From the NCBI RefSeq assembly GCF_016745505.1, contig NZ_JAERUC010000090.1, positions 1-64,000 on the forward strand: a stretch of DNA of 64,000 nucleotides, read 5' to 3'. The stretch's first letter is position 1; the number at the start of each line of letters is the position of its first letter. A model generated the notes under the pieces. That model was not told where the DNA came from. It searched no databases and saw only the letters and a list, made by a program, of their open reading frames with translations. Both the position numbers and the translations under genes were made by a program. The stretch comes from Streptomyces silvae (GTDB taxonomy: Bacteria; Actinomycetota; Actinomycetes; Streptomycetales; Streptomycetaceae). This document shows positions 1-7,709 of the stretch, in pieces.

Positions 1-20
1 GCCGCCCGCATCGAGGGTGC

Positions 21-1019
21 TCAGTAGATGTTGGCCTCCACCTGTGAGCCTTCCTCGCGGCCGGCGTTGATCTGCGCACGCAGCGAGATCTCGTCGTAGA
101 CACGGACCTCCTTGACGATGCGTCCCTCCTGGATCAGGAATTGCGAGACGCCGAGCACCGTGACCGGCTTTCCGGTGATCGGGCCGAAGGACGGGGTGCC
201 GCGGTAGGTGCCGTGCATGGTCCACAGGACCGCCACGCGCAGGCCCGCGTAGCGCGGGGAGAAGTTCGTCTGGATGTCCCGGACCGCGAACCGTGCGTCG
301 GGGAACGGGCCGACCATGGCGAGCAGATCGGCCTGGTAGCGCTCGGGCCGGATGACCGTCCGGTCGCCGATCGTGTGGAGGAACAGGTCACGGTCCATGT
401 AGTCGTGGACCTTGTTCAGCTGACGCTGCGTCCACACCTCGTCGATGAACCGGAGCACCATCTCGCACTCGGGGCGGAACTCGTCCGGACGCTCACCGCT
501 GACCCCGTTGACCAGCACGTCCTGCGGCGGCTCGTCGAGCATCGAGCCGCTGTACCCCTGGAAGGTCAGCTCACGGGCCGCCTCGGCCGGGTCCTGGCCG
601 CGCTGCAGACAGTCGGCGAGGTCGTCGCGCACGACCCACTCCTCCACCATCCGGCCGCGCCTGTAGAGGCAGTTGGCCACGGTGCGCTTGCGGATGCGGA
701 TGTTGCGGCCGTCCACGAGGTGCTCGTCGGCGGAGAAGACCAGGTGTGAGCTGAGGAACGCGTCGTCGCCACGCGCCTCCCACACCACGTCCTCGGCCTG
801 GCCGATGTGGCCCGGCGTGCTGCCCATGCGGATCGTGCTGCCCTCGATGACGCCGTCGCGTCCGACGACGGTGCCGAGGCTGGCGTGCACGATCGAGTCG
901 GGCTCGTAGTTGTCGACGATGTGCGCGATGTCGCGGTCGACCCAGATGCGGTCGGTCACCTCGCGGATGAAGTCGTCCGGGTCCTTGTAAGGGAGGTACG
1001 CGACAGGGTCCAGGGCCAT
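21..1019 (-). CDS. Tandem SnoaL/NTF2-like protein
   Basis: Predicted cytoplasmic protein of 332 residues made of two NTF2/SnoaL-type alpha+beta domains (about residues 10-150 and 195-325). The family includes polyketide cyclases, hydratases, isomerases and non-catalytic ligand binders, so the reaction cannot be read from sequence. I chose the ATG that gives MALDPVAYL because GGAAAG precedes it by a normal distance; a longer open frame upstream is rich in His and Thr and overlaps the operator at 1054-1069. The gene is the last of module 1 and is separated from the MFS gene by its own operator, so it is probably a separate LacI-controlled transcript. Double-domain members often sit in aromatic or steroid-type catabolic clusters; here the substrate is unknown. 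Confidence 0.75.
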   Translation of the reverse strand: MALDPVAYLPYKDPDDFIREVTDRIWVDRDIAHIVDNYEPDSIVHASLGTVVGRDGVIEGSTIRMGSTPGHIGQAEDVVWEARGDDAFLSSHLVFSADEHLVDGRNIRIRKRTVANCLYRRGRMVEEWVVRDDLADCLQRGQDPAEAARELTFQGYSGSMLDEPPQDVLVNGVSGERPDEFRPECEMVLRFIDEVWTQRQLNKVHDYMDRDLFLHTIGDRTVIRPERYQADLLAMVGPFPDARFAVRDIQTNFSPRYAGLRVAVLWTMHGTYRGTPSFGPITGKPVTVLGVSQFLIQEGRIVKEVRVYDEISLRAQINAGREEGSQVEANIY

Positions 1020-1053
1020 GGTGCTTTCCGTTTCGGTGATGTGGTGCGTGTGT

Positions 1054-1069
1054 GAATGCGTATGCATAT
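1054..1069. promoter_or_regulatory. LacI-type operator copy 1
   Basis: GAATGCGTATGCATAT lies 35 bases before the SnoaL-like start. It shares GAAT.CGTATGCAT with the site at 7515-7530, upstream of the bicupin gene. Binding by the nearby LacI-family regulator is inferred from this sharing. Confidence 0.6.
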
Positions 1070-1113
1070 GGCTGGTTGTGAGGGTAGCCGGGGGCAACTA
1101 CCGCCCGGCAGGC

Positions 1114-2460
1114 CTAGCGGGCGAACTTGTCCGCGCCGAGCTGACTCCGGTACGTCTCCGTCATGAAGGCGCTCACGACGGCCAGCGCCAGGAGCGCGCC
1201 CACCGCCAGGTAGGCCCAGACGGCATAGATGGTGTCGAAGGTGCTGACCAGCAGGGTCGCGACGAACGGCGTGGTGCCCATGAAGATGGAGAACGAGCTG
1301 TTGTACGCGATGGCGCTGGCGCTGAACCGGGTGCGGGTGGTGAACAGTTCGGCCGCGCAGACGGTCACGATGCCCGTGAGGAAGAACTCCGGCACGAGGT
1401 AGATGAGCTGGCTGGCCACGGCCGTCCCGAAGGTGCCGTGCTCGCCGACCATGAAGGCGACCGGGACCAGCACGATGCAGGCGATGGCGCCGGTGACCAG
1501 CATCGGCTTGCGCCCGATACGGTCCGACAGGATGCCGGCCAACGGCAGCATCGGGATGAGGACGGCGATGGAGATGGCGTTGGAGGTGAGGGCCATCCAC
1601 CGCGGCAGGCCCAGTGTGTCGGTCAGGTACTGGGGATAGAAGGTGACCCAGGTGTAGGACAGGATCGCGAGCATGATCGATATCCCGCAGAAGACCAGGA
1701 TCGGCCGCCACTGCGAGCGCAGCGCCTCACGGATCGGGTCCTTGACGACGTCCGTCCCCTCGCTGGTCGCGCGGATGAACTCCGGCGTCTCCTCGATGTG
1801 ACGGCGCAGCCACACCCCGACCAGGCTGAGCGGGATCGCCAGCAGGAAGGGGATCCGCCAGCCGTACGAGTCGAGGGCCTCGCCCTCGAACACCCAGCTG
1901 GTCAGGGCCGCCGTGCCGGCGCCGGCGAGGGTACCGACGAAGCAGCTGTTGGAGGCGTACGACGTGTAGTAGGCGCGCCGGTTGGGCTCCGCCCACTCCA
2001 CGATGAACGCGACGGCCCCGACGTACTCGCCGCCGGAGACGGAGCCCTGGACGACGCGCAGCAGCAGGAGCAGCACCGGAGCGCCGACGCCGATCTGCTG
2101 GTAGGTGGGCAGCGCGCCGATCAGGGCGGTGGCCACGCCCATGGCGACGATGGTCCACAGCAGGGTCTTCTTGCGGCCCACCCGGTCGCCCCAGCGGCCC
2201 ACGAGGGTGCCGCCGAGCGGGCGGAACAGGCAGGCGACGGCGATGATCGCGTACGTGCTCAGGACCGCCACGGTCCTGTCGCTCTCGGGGAAGAACGCCG
2301 GAGCCATGATCGGCGCCATGTAGCCGTACAGGCCGTAGTCGAACTGTTCGACGAAATTACCTATGCTTCCCGCGCCGATCGCTCGGCGCACCGCCTTCCG
2401 CCTGTTCGGGTCGGCCTGGGGGGAGGTGACGGCTGGGCCGGGTGGCGCCGTGGCGGACAT
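1114..2460 (-). CDS. MFS metabolite:H+ symporter (MHS family)
   Basis: Integral membrane transporter of 448 residues with about 12 hydrophobic segments. The MFS signature GRWGDRVGRKKTLL follows the second segment, and FVEQFDYGLYGY near residue 35 is typical of the MHS subfamily (shikimate, proline/betaine, citrate and dicarboxylate importers). It therefore most likely imports an organic acid or zwitterion by proton symport. The ATG at MSATAPPG has GGAG 7-10 bases upstream. An ATACGTAT operator sits only about 30-45 bases before the start, and a gap separates the gene from the aldolase gene, so it should be its own transcript within the LacI regulon. It is a plausible uptake system for the compound degraded by the neighbouring enzymes; the exact ligand is not known. 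Confidence 0.85.
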   Translation of the reverse strand: MSATAPPGPAVTSPQADPNRRKAVRRAIGAGSIGNFVEQFDYGLYGYMAPIMAPAFFPESDRTVAVLSTYAIIAVACLFRPLGGTLVGRWGDRVGRKKTLLWTIVAMGVATALIGALPTYQQIGVGAPVLLLLLRVVQGSVSGGEYVGAVAFIVEWAEPNRRAYYTSYASNSCFVGTLAGAGTAALTSWVFEGEALDSYGWRIPFLLAIPLSLVGVWLRRHIEETPEFIRATSEGTDVVKDPIREALRSQWRPILVFCGISIMLAILSYTWVTFYPQYLTDTLGLPRWMALTSNAISIAVLIPMLPLAGILSDRIGRKPMLVTGAIACIVLVPVAFMVGEHGTFGTAVASQLIYLVPEFFLTGIVTVCAAELFTTRTRFSASAIAYNSSFSIFMGTTPFVATLLVSTFDTIYAVWAYLAVGALLALAVVSAFMTETYRSQLGADKFAR

Positions 2461-2490
2461 GGCTGCTCCGATCACGCGAGGATTGGGGGT

Positions 2491-2504
2491 GCATACGTAT
2501 GAAT
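2491..2504. promoter_or_regulatory. LacI-type operator copy 2
   Basis: GCATACGTATGAAT contains the perfect 10-base palindrome CATACGTATG. It lies 31-44 bases upstream of the MHS transporter start and matches the sites at 1054, 7515 and 7648. Confidence 0.65.
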
Positions 2505-2670
2505 CAGATGAACTGGTCGAGAACACTCAGGACCCGGGTCCGGGGCGTCAAGAGTGTGCCGGGAGTGGGCCGGAGGCCCCGGAAAGCGGCAGCCGGGAGC
2601 CCGGCGGGGCGGTGCGCACAAAGGCGAGCCGCCCAGCCGCAGGCAGGGTCCTCGGCTGTCCCGGAACCGG

Positions 2671-3456
2671 TCAGGCAGGGGCGTCGGCCGCGTCCGTCGT
2701 GCCGGGCCCGGCCAGGGCGCGCATGGTGTCCATGAGGACATGGGCCATGTTGTAGAGGACGAGCTGCGCCCCTTGGCGCTCGGCGGTCCGGCCGGCGTCG
2801 AGGCTCGGCACGATCGTCATCACCGCGCGCTTGTGGGCCCGCGCCGCGTCGTGTGCCCGCGCGGTCAGCCCCTCGACGACGCCGGCCCCCGGGAAGCCAC
2901 AGTCCACGGCCAGATCGGCGGGGCCCACCAGGACCGCGTCCACCCCCTCGGTGCCGAGGATCGCCTCGGCGTCCTCGCAGGCGCGCCGGGTCTCGACCAT
3001 CGCCACGACCAGGGTCTCGCGGGACGCGGCCACATGGTCGGCCGCCGTGACCGTGCCGAACCGGCCCGCTCTGCTGTAGGTGGCGAAGCCTCGCTCTCCC
3101 CACGGCGCGTAGTGGCTGGCCGCCACCGCCCGCGCCGCGTCCTCGTGGCTGTCCACATGAGGGAAGATCAGCCCGGCCGCACCCAGGTCAAGGCAGCGCA
3201 GCGCGAGCGCCGGCTCGGCCGAACCGACGCGTACGAGGACATCGGTCCCCTGCGCGGCAGCGGCCGTGAGGTGCTGCTGGAGGAGGGCGGTGTCGGCGGG
3301 GCCGTGCTCGCAGTCGATGACGACGTAGTCAAATCCCGCGACACCCGCCATCTCCACCAGCGTCTCCGAGGGGAGCCGCAGCAGGGCGCCCCGCAGCTGC
3401 TCGCCGTCCGCCAGCCTCTGCTTGAGGCTGCGGCGCGGTGTGCGGTGCGCGGTCAC
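2671..3456 (-). CDS. HpcH/HpaI-family aldolase
   Basis: Class II, metal-dependent aldolase-type protein of 261 residues. Family members reversibly split 2-oxo-4-hydroxy acids into pyruvate and an aldehyde. Visible family features are the catalytic His in DCEHGPAD, the metal-ligand Glu in VAMVETRRACEDA and the metal-ligand Asp in LVGPADLAVDCG; the barrel is full length. The start is GTG (VTAHRTPRRS), which overlaps the stop of the SDR gene as GTGA, so the two are translationally coupled. It is the last gene of the coupled unit and would fit a late carbon-carbon cleavage step. The true acceptor and donor cannot be told from sequence. Confidence 0.85.
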   Translation of the reverse strand: MTAHRTPRRSLKQRLADGEQLRGALLRLPSETLVEMAGVAGFDYVVIDCEHGPADTALLQQHLTAAAAQGTDVLVRVGSAEPALALRCLDLGAAGLIFPHVDSHEDAARAVAASHYAPWGERGFATYSRAGRFGTVTAADHVAASRETLVVAMVETRRACEDAEAILGTEGVDAVLVGPADLAVDCGFPGAGVVEGLTARAHDAARAHKRAVMTIVPSLDAGRTAERQGAQLVLYNMAHVLMDTMRALAGPGTTDAADAPA

Positions 3457-4226
3457 CGGGCCACCATCCCCGCGGAGAGGTCGATGTCGGCCCCGCACAG
3501 TCCGCGCATGCGCAGCATCGCGGTGACGGCCTCGCCCACCTCGGCCTCCGTGACCATCCGCCCCAGGGCGGAGCGTCCGACGAACTCCTGCTCGGCCTGG
3601 GCGTAGGTGCTCCCGGTGCGCTCCGCCTCCAGACGGAAGTTGCGTTCCATGCGGGGACCCGAGACGGGCCCGGGGGAGAGCGAGTTGACCGTGACACCCA
3701 GCGGTCCGACCTCGCCGGCGAGCGTGGTCGTGAGGCCGATGACCGCCATCTTCGAGGCGCAGTACGGGGTACGCCGAAGCAGCGGGCGCTTGCCCGACAC
3801 CGAGGCGATGTTGATGACGTCGCCCGCACCCCGCGCGGTCATGGCGGGAAGGAAGGCCCGGCACATCAGGAACACCCCGCGCACGTTCACGTCGAAGACC
3901 TCGTCCCACTCCTGCGGGGTGATCTCGGTCAGCGGGGCGACCGGGCCCGCGATCCCGGCGTTGTTGACCAGGATCGATATCTCCTCACCGGCCAGCCCCC
4001 GGGCGAGCTCCTCGACGTCGTCAGGGCGGGAGACGTCGCAGACGCGGTACGAGACCTGCGGGCCGAAGTGCGCCGCGGTCTCCTTGAGCGCGGCCTCGTT
4101 GCGGCCCGTGATCACCACATGGGCGCCGTCGGCGAGCAGCGCCCCGGCCACGGCCCGGCCGAGGCCGCTGCCGCCGCCGGTGACGAGAGCGGTGCGACCG
4201 GCCAGCGGTGCGGTGCGGCCGCTCAT
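3453..4226 (-). CDS. Short-chain dehydrogenase/reductase
   Basis: Classical SDR of 257 residues, cytoplasmic NAD(P)-dependent oxidoreductase. It has the cofactor-binding TGGGSGLG at residues 16-23, the NNAG structural motif, a catalytic Ser in the IASVSGKR stretch and the YCASK active-site Tyr/Lys. It starts with an ATG overlapping the stop of the HisD-like gene (ATGA) and its own stop overlaps the aldolase GTG. This tight coupling implies that it acts on a substrate or product of the HisD-like dehydrogenase, for example oxidising a neighbouring hydroxyl to a keto group before aldol cleavage. That order is inference. Confidence 0.88.
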   Translation of the reverse strand: MSGRTAPLAGRTALVTGGGSGLGRAVAGALLADGAHVVITGRNEAALKETAAHFGPQVSYRVCDVSRPDDVEELARGLAGEEISILVNNAGIAGPVAPLTEITPQEWDEVFDVNVRGVFLMCRAFLPAMTARGAGDVINIASVSGKRPLLRRTPYCASKMAVIGLTTTLAGEVGPLGVTVNSLSPGPVSGPRMERNFRLEAERTGSTYAQAEQEFVGRSALGRMVTEAEVGEAVTAMLRMRGLCGADIDLSAGMVAR

Positions 4227-5533
4227 GCGGCACCCTCCTCGTTCCACGGCAGGGTGCCCTTGCCGTACTTGGCGGCGCGGACGTCTCCGGAGCGGGCATG
4301 GCCCTCGAAGAGCTCGACGCGCGCGGCCCGGCCGCACACCTCGCCGAGCAGTGCGGACGACGCGGTGTCGGTGACCTCCTGGTACGTCACCGTCTTGAGG
4401 TACTTGCCGACCCACAGGCCACCCGTGTAGCGGGCGGCGCCACGGGTGGGCAGGACGTGGTTGGTGCCGATGACCTTGTCGCCGTAGGAGACGCAGGTGC
4501 CCTCACCGAGGAAGAGCGCACCGTAGTCGCGCATCTTCTCCAGTGCCTGGCGGGGGTTCTCGGTCAGCACCTCGACGTGCTCGCTGGCGTAGGAGTCGGC
4601 GATCCGGAAGGCCTCGTCGAGGGTCTCGGCCACCACGATCTCGCCGTGGTCGCGCCAGGCGGGTTCGGCGAAGTCCTTCGTGGGCATGCCCGGCAGCAGG
4701 CGCTCGATGTGCCGCTCGACCTCGCGGCCCAACTCCTCGGAGGTCGTGACCAGCACGGCGGGGGAGTCCGGGCCGTGCTCCGCCTGCGACAGCAGGTCGA
4801 CGGCCACGACGAACGGGTCCGCGTTCTCGTCTGCGATCACCAGGATCTCGGTCGGACCGGCGAACAGGTCGATGCCGACCTCGCCGAACAGCTGCCGCTT
4901 GGCCTCCGCCACGTACGCGTTGCCCGGTCCCGCGAGCATCGGGACGCGGCCGATGGTCTCGGTGCCCACGGCCAGCGCGGCGACGGCCTGGACACCACCC
5001 AGCAGGTAGATCTCGTCGGCGCCCGCGAGGTGCATCGCGGCGACCGTCGCGGCGGGGATCTCGCCCCGGATGGGCGGTGTGCAGGCGGCGACGCGGGGCA
5101 CGCCCGCCACCTTGGCGGTCACGATCGTCATATGGGCCGACGCCGTCAGCGGGTAGCGCCCGCCGGGCACGTACGCGCCGGCGGCGGCCACGGGCACGTG
5201 CCGGTGCCCGAGGCGGACGCCGGGCAGCGTCTCGATCTCGACGTCGGCCAGCGAGTCACGCTGGGCCTGCGCGAACGTACGTACCTGCTGCTGTACGAAG
5301 CGGATGTCGTCCAGGACCGTGCCGGGCACCTGGGACACGATCCGCCGGACCTCGTCGGCGCTCAGGCGGAACGACTCGGGGCTCCACTTGTCGAACTGCT
5401 CGGAGTACTCACGGACCGCGTCGTCACCGCGACGGCGGATGTCGTCGAGGATGGCGTGGACGCGCTCGGCGACATCGGCCCGGGCCGCGCTCACCTGCGC
5501 GGCGGGGACGGGGGACTTGAGGTGTCGGGGCAT
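4223..5533 (-). CDS. HisD-like NAD-dependent alcohol dehydrogenase 1
   Basis: Zinc-dependent dehydrogenase of the histidinol dehydrogenase family, 436 residues. The active site appears complete: zinc ligands Q250, H253, D352 and H412, and catalytic E318-H319 in YASEHVEV, by correspondence with HisD. Family members oxidise a primary alcohol through the aldehyde to the acid using two NAD+. It is unlikely to be the biosynthetic HisD because no his genes are nearby and it sits in a LacI-controlled catabolic unit; relatives outside histidine synthesis include the sulfopropanediol dehydrogenase HpsN. GGAAGAGAG precedes the ATG. Its stop overlaps the SDR start. A second family member lies at 10308-11669. 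Confidence 0.87.
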   Translation of the reverse strand: MPRHLKSPVPAAQVSAARADVAERVHAILDDIRRRGDDAVREYSEQFDKWSPESFRLSADEVRRIVSQVPGTVLDDIRFVQQQVRTFAQAQRDSLADVEIETLPGVRLGHRHVPVAAAGAYVPGGRYPLTASAHMTIVTAKVAGVPRVAACTPPIRGEIPAATVAAMHLAGADEIYLLGGVQAVAALAVGTETIGRVPMLAGPGNAYVAEAKRQLFGEVGIDLFAGPTEILVIADENADPFVVAVDLLSQAEHGPDSPAVLVTTSEELGREVERHIERLLPGMPTKDFAEPAWRDHGEIVVAETLDEAFRIADSYASEHVEVLTENPRQALEKMRDYGALFLGEGTCVSYGDKVIGTNHVLPTRGAARYTGGLWVGKYLKTVTYQEVTDTASSALLGEVCGRAARVELFEGHARSGDVRAAKYGKGTLPWNEEGAA

Positions 5534-5578
5534 GACGGCTCTCTTCCGGTGAGGATGAAGGGGGCGGGGGTGGTGCGT

Positions 5579-6349
5579 TCAGGGAGCGGCGGGCGCCGGT
5601 CCCGTACGGCCGGCGGCCGCGACGAGTGCGCGCAGTGCGGCCGTCACCGCCTCCGGCCGCTGCCACGGCAGCAGGTGTCCCGCCTCGGGCAGCAGGGTCA
5701 GGGCGGCTCCGGGGACCGCGTCCGCGATCGCCCGGTGGAAGGAGGGCGGGCACAGGGCGTCCCGCTCCCCGGCCAGTACGGCGGTGGGGCAGCGGGCCGT
5801 CCGCAGCGCGGGGGCCGCGTCCGTGCGGGTGGCCTGCGCGGCGAGCTGGGCGCGGGTGGCGGTGGCGCCCACCGCGTGCGCCATGGCGCGGTAGCGCCCG
5901 GCGGCCTCGGGCGTGGGGGTGCGGTCGGGGAACATGTCCGGCAGCGTCTGCTCGACGACGTCCGCGAACCGGCCGGCCGCGATCAGCTCGTCCATCGCCC
6001 GCCAGGCCGCGTACTGCTCGGGACGCGGCGGGCCGGCGTTGGTCGCCATCACGCACAGACCCGCGATCCGGCCGGGCGCCCGGCGCAGCGCCTCGAAGCC
6101 GGCGATGGCTCCCAGGCTGAGCCCGACCAGCACGAACGGACCCGCCACCGCGGCGAGCACGTCCTCGGCGAGCGCCCCGATGTCCCCGCGCCGCAGGGCG
6201 ACGTGGTGGACGTGGTGGCCCTCGGGGAAGCCGACGTCGCGCCACAGGCTCGCGTCGCAGAGCATCCCGGGCACCACGACGAACGGCAGCGGACGGTCCG
6301 TGACCCCGTGTTCCACACCGGTCACCCCCTCGTGCTCCACGCCGGTCAC
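5579..6349 (-). CDS. Alpha/beta hydrolase
   Basis: Alpha/beta-fold hydrolase of 256 residues, probably cytoplasmic. The nucleophile elbow GLSLG gives Ser78, and a C-terminal EAGHLLPW supplies the likely catalytic His. It resembles enol-lactonases and carboxyl-ester hydrolases. I start it at the GTG that overlaps the stop of the bicupin gene (GTGA). The first 16 residues contain a near-perfect octapeptide repeat (VTGVEHEG / VTGVEHGV), encoded by a 24-base tandem repeat; a GTG inside the second copy is an alternative start. Forty-five bases separate it from the HisD-like gene. Its likely job is opening an ester or lactone formed by the preceding enzyme. Confidence 0.8.
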   Translation of the reverse strand: MTGVEHEGVTGVEHGVTDRPLPFVVVPGMLCDASLWRDVGFPEGHHVHHVALRRGDIGALAEDVLAAVAGPFVLVGLSLGAIAGFEALRRAPGRIAGLCVMATNAGPPRPEQYAAWRAMDELIAAGRFADVVEQTLPDMFPDRTPTPEAAGRYRAMAHAVGATATRAQLAAQATRTDAAPALRTARCPTAVLAGERDALCPPSFHRAIADAVPGAALTLLPEAGHLLPWQRPEAVTAALRALVAAAGRTGPAPAAP

Positions 6350-7494
6350 CAGGAGCGCGCGGAGCGGGGCAGCAGGGCGTACGGGGCGACGTAACCGTTG
6401 TGGTCGATGCCCAGGCCCGCGTCCGCCGCGCTCTTGTGCACCTCCTCGTCCCACTCCAGACGGACCCGCCCGTCACCGGAGTTGACCACGAGGAGGTCGC
6501 CCTGCTCGTCGCCGACGTTGCGTACGGTGCGCCAGGCGCTCTGCGGGACGGAGAGCATGTCGCGGGGGCCGAGACGGACCGGCAGGGGGTCGGTGCGGTT
6601 GAGGGTGACCTCCCACAGGCCGTCCTTCACGATCAGGGTCTGGGTCTCGTGCTGGCGGTGCGCCGAGACGCCCTGCCCCGGGTCGGCGCGGAGCCAGGCG
6701 ACGTTGTGCCCGTGCGGATTGAACACGCGGGGCTCCTGGTGCGGGTCCTCCGTCATGCCGTATCCGATGACGCAGCTCAGCCGGGCGCCGCCGCCGGGCA
6801 GGGTGCTGTCGAGGAAGGGGTGCTCGGAGAAGACCAGCTCGTCCGCGGCAGCGATGCGGCGCTTCATCTCGTCGGGGGTGTAGTGGCGCAGCCGGTCGAT
6901 GTGCTCCTGCGCCATCGGGCTGACCAGCTCGGACTCCGGCGGGAGGGGGTCGCCGGCGACCGTGTCCACCAGCTGGTTGTCCGCGGAGAGGTACAGACCG
7001 TGCTTCCCGGCCTCCCGCAGGACCGAGGGGCCCCAGATGATGCCGCCGGTGTGGTCCATGCCCAGCACGGTGAACATCCAGCCGTCGTCCGGACCGGTGT
7101 TGGTGAAGCCGCGGAAGATCCAGGTGGGGATGGAGGCGATGTCGCCGGCCCTGAGGGTGAGTTCGCCCTCGGTGCCGTCGGCGCCCCAGCGCAGCAGGTA
7201 CTCGCCCTCGGTGCAGACGAACACCTCGGCGGTGTAGTGCAGATGGAGGTTGTTGGTGATGCCGTGCGGCATCGCGGCGGCACCGATGTTGTAGCCGTGC
7301 GGCAGCCGTAGGTTGACGTGCTGACCGGCGGCCTGCGAGACGCCCGGCCCGATCATCGCGTAGTTCTCCTTGCGGTCCGACCCGGGCGTACGGCAGTCGA
7401 TGAACGCCTGGTTGCAGGAGACGAAGTCGCTGCGCCGGACCGTGCGGCGGGCCAGCTCGCTGGGTGATACGACGACATCGGGCATGACTGCCAT
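6346..7494 (-). CDS. Bicupin protein (dioxygenase-like)
   Basis: Two-domain cupin of 382 residues, first gene of the catabolic unit. Residues 78-97 match the cupin metal motif G-x5-HxH-x3-E-x6-G (H84, H86, E90), while the second cupin motif of that domain (IPTWIFRG) lacks the usual His. A second cupin covers about residues 260-360. The architecture recalls gentisate-type ring-cleaving dioxygenases and homogentisate-like proteins, but similarity is not close enough to name a substrate, and an isomerase role is possible. GAGGAGC lies 9 bases before the ATG. The LacI-type operator at 7515-7530 is 20 bases upstream of the start, so repression would block the whole downstream unit. Confidence 0.75.
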   Translation of the reverse strand: MAVMPDVVVSPSELARRTVRRSDFVSCNQAFIDCRTPGSDRKENYAMIGPGVSQAAGQHVNLRLPHGYNIGAAAMPHGITNNLHLHYTAEVFVCTEGEYLLRWGADGTEGELTLRAGDIASIPTWIFRGFTNTGPDDGWMFTVLGMDHTGGIIWGPSVLREAGKHGLYLSADNQLVDTVAGDPLPPESELVSPMAQEHIDRLRHYTPDEMKRRIAAADELVFSEHPFLDSTLPGGGARLSCVIGYGMTEDPHQEPRVFNPHGHNVAWLRADPGQGVSAHRQHETQTLIVKDGLWEVTLNRTDPLPVRLGPRDMLSVPQSAWRTVRNVGDEQGDLLVVNSGDGRVRLEWDEEVHKSAADAGLGIDHNGYVAPYALLPRSARSW

Positions 7495-7514
7495 GATTGC
7501 TTGCTCCTCGCGTG

Positions 7515-7530
7515 TGAATACGTATGCATT
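7515..7530. promoter_or_regulatory. LacI-type operator copy 3
   Basis: GAATACGTATGCATTC is an imperfect palindrome with GAAT/ATTC ends, located between the bicupin start and the divergent lacI gene. It is the best-developed copy of the shared motif. Confidence 0.7.
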
Positions 7531-7647
7531 CCATGACAGGCGCCGTTGCGGTGGATGTCAAGGGGGAGGGGTGAGGTAATTGTCGGTGCGGGCTTTTCCG
7601 GACGCGCCGCGACGCCCCGGGCGGCGGGATGCGGGGCGTGTGTACGG

Positions 7648-7659
7648 CATACGTATACT
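7648..7659 (+). promoter_or_regulatory. LacI-type operator copy 4 over lacI -10 box
   Basis: CATACGTATA carries the palindrome ATACGTAT and overlaps a good -10 sequence TATACT (7654-7659) about 50 bases before the lacI start. The overlap suggests autorepression of the regulator. Confidence 0.65.
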
Positions 7660-7709
7660 GGACCGGAGGCGCGGTCGGGCGGCTCCGGGTGGCGACGAGG
7701 AGAGAGCCG

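Noticed and set aside
4223..5533. Assignment of the HisD-like genes as hisD or hpsN
   Set aside because: No his operon and no other sulfopropanediol genes are adjacent; family membership alone does not fix the substrate.
4208..6394. 700-codon plus-strand frame opposite the HisD-like gene
   Set aside because: Composition is the mirror of the minus-strand genes, with no recognisable domain; the minus strand has intact catalytic motifs.
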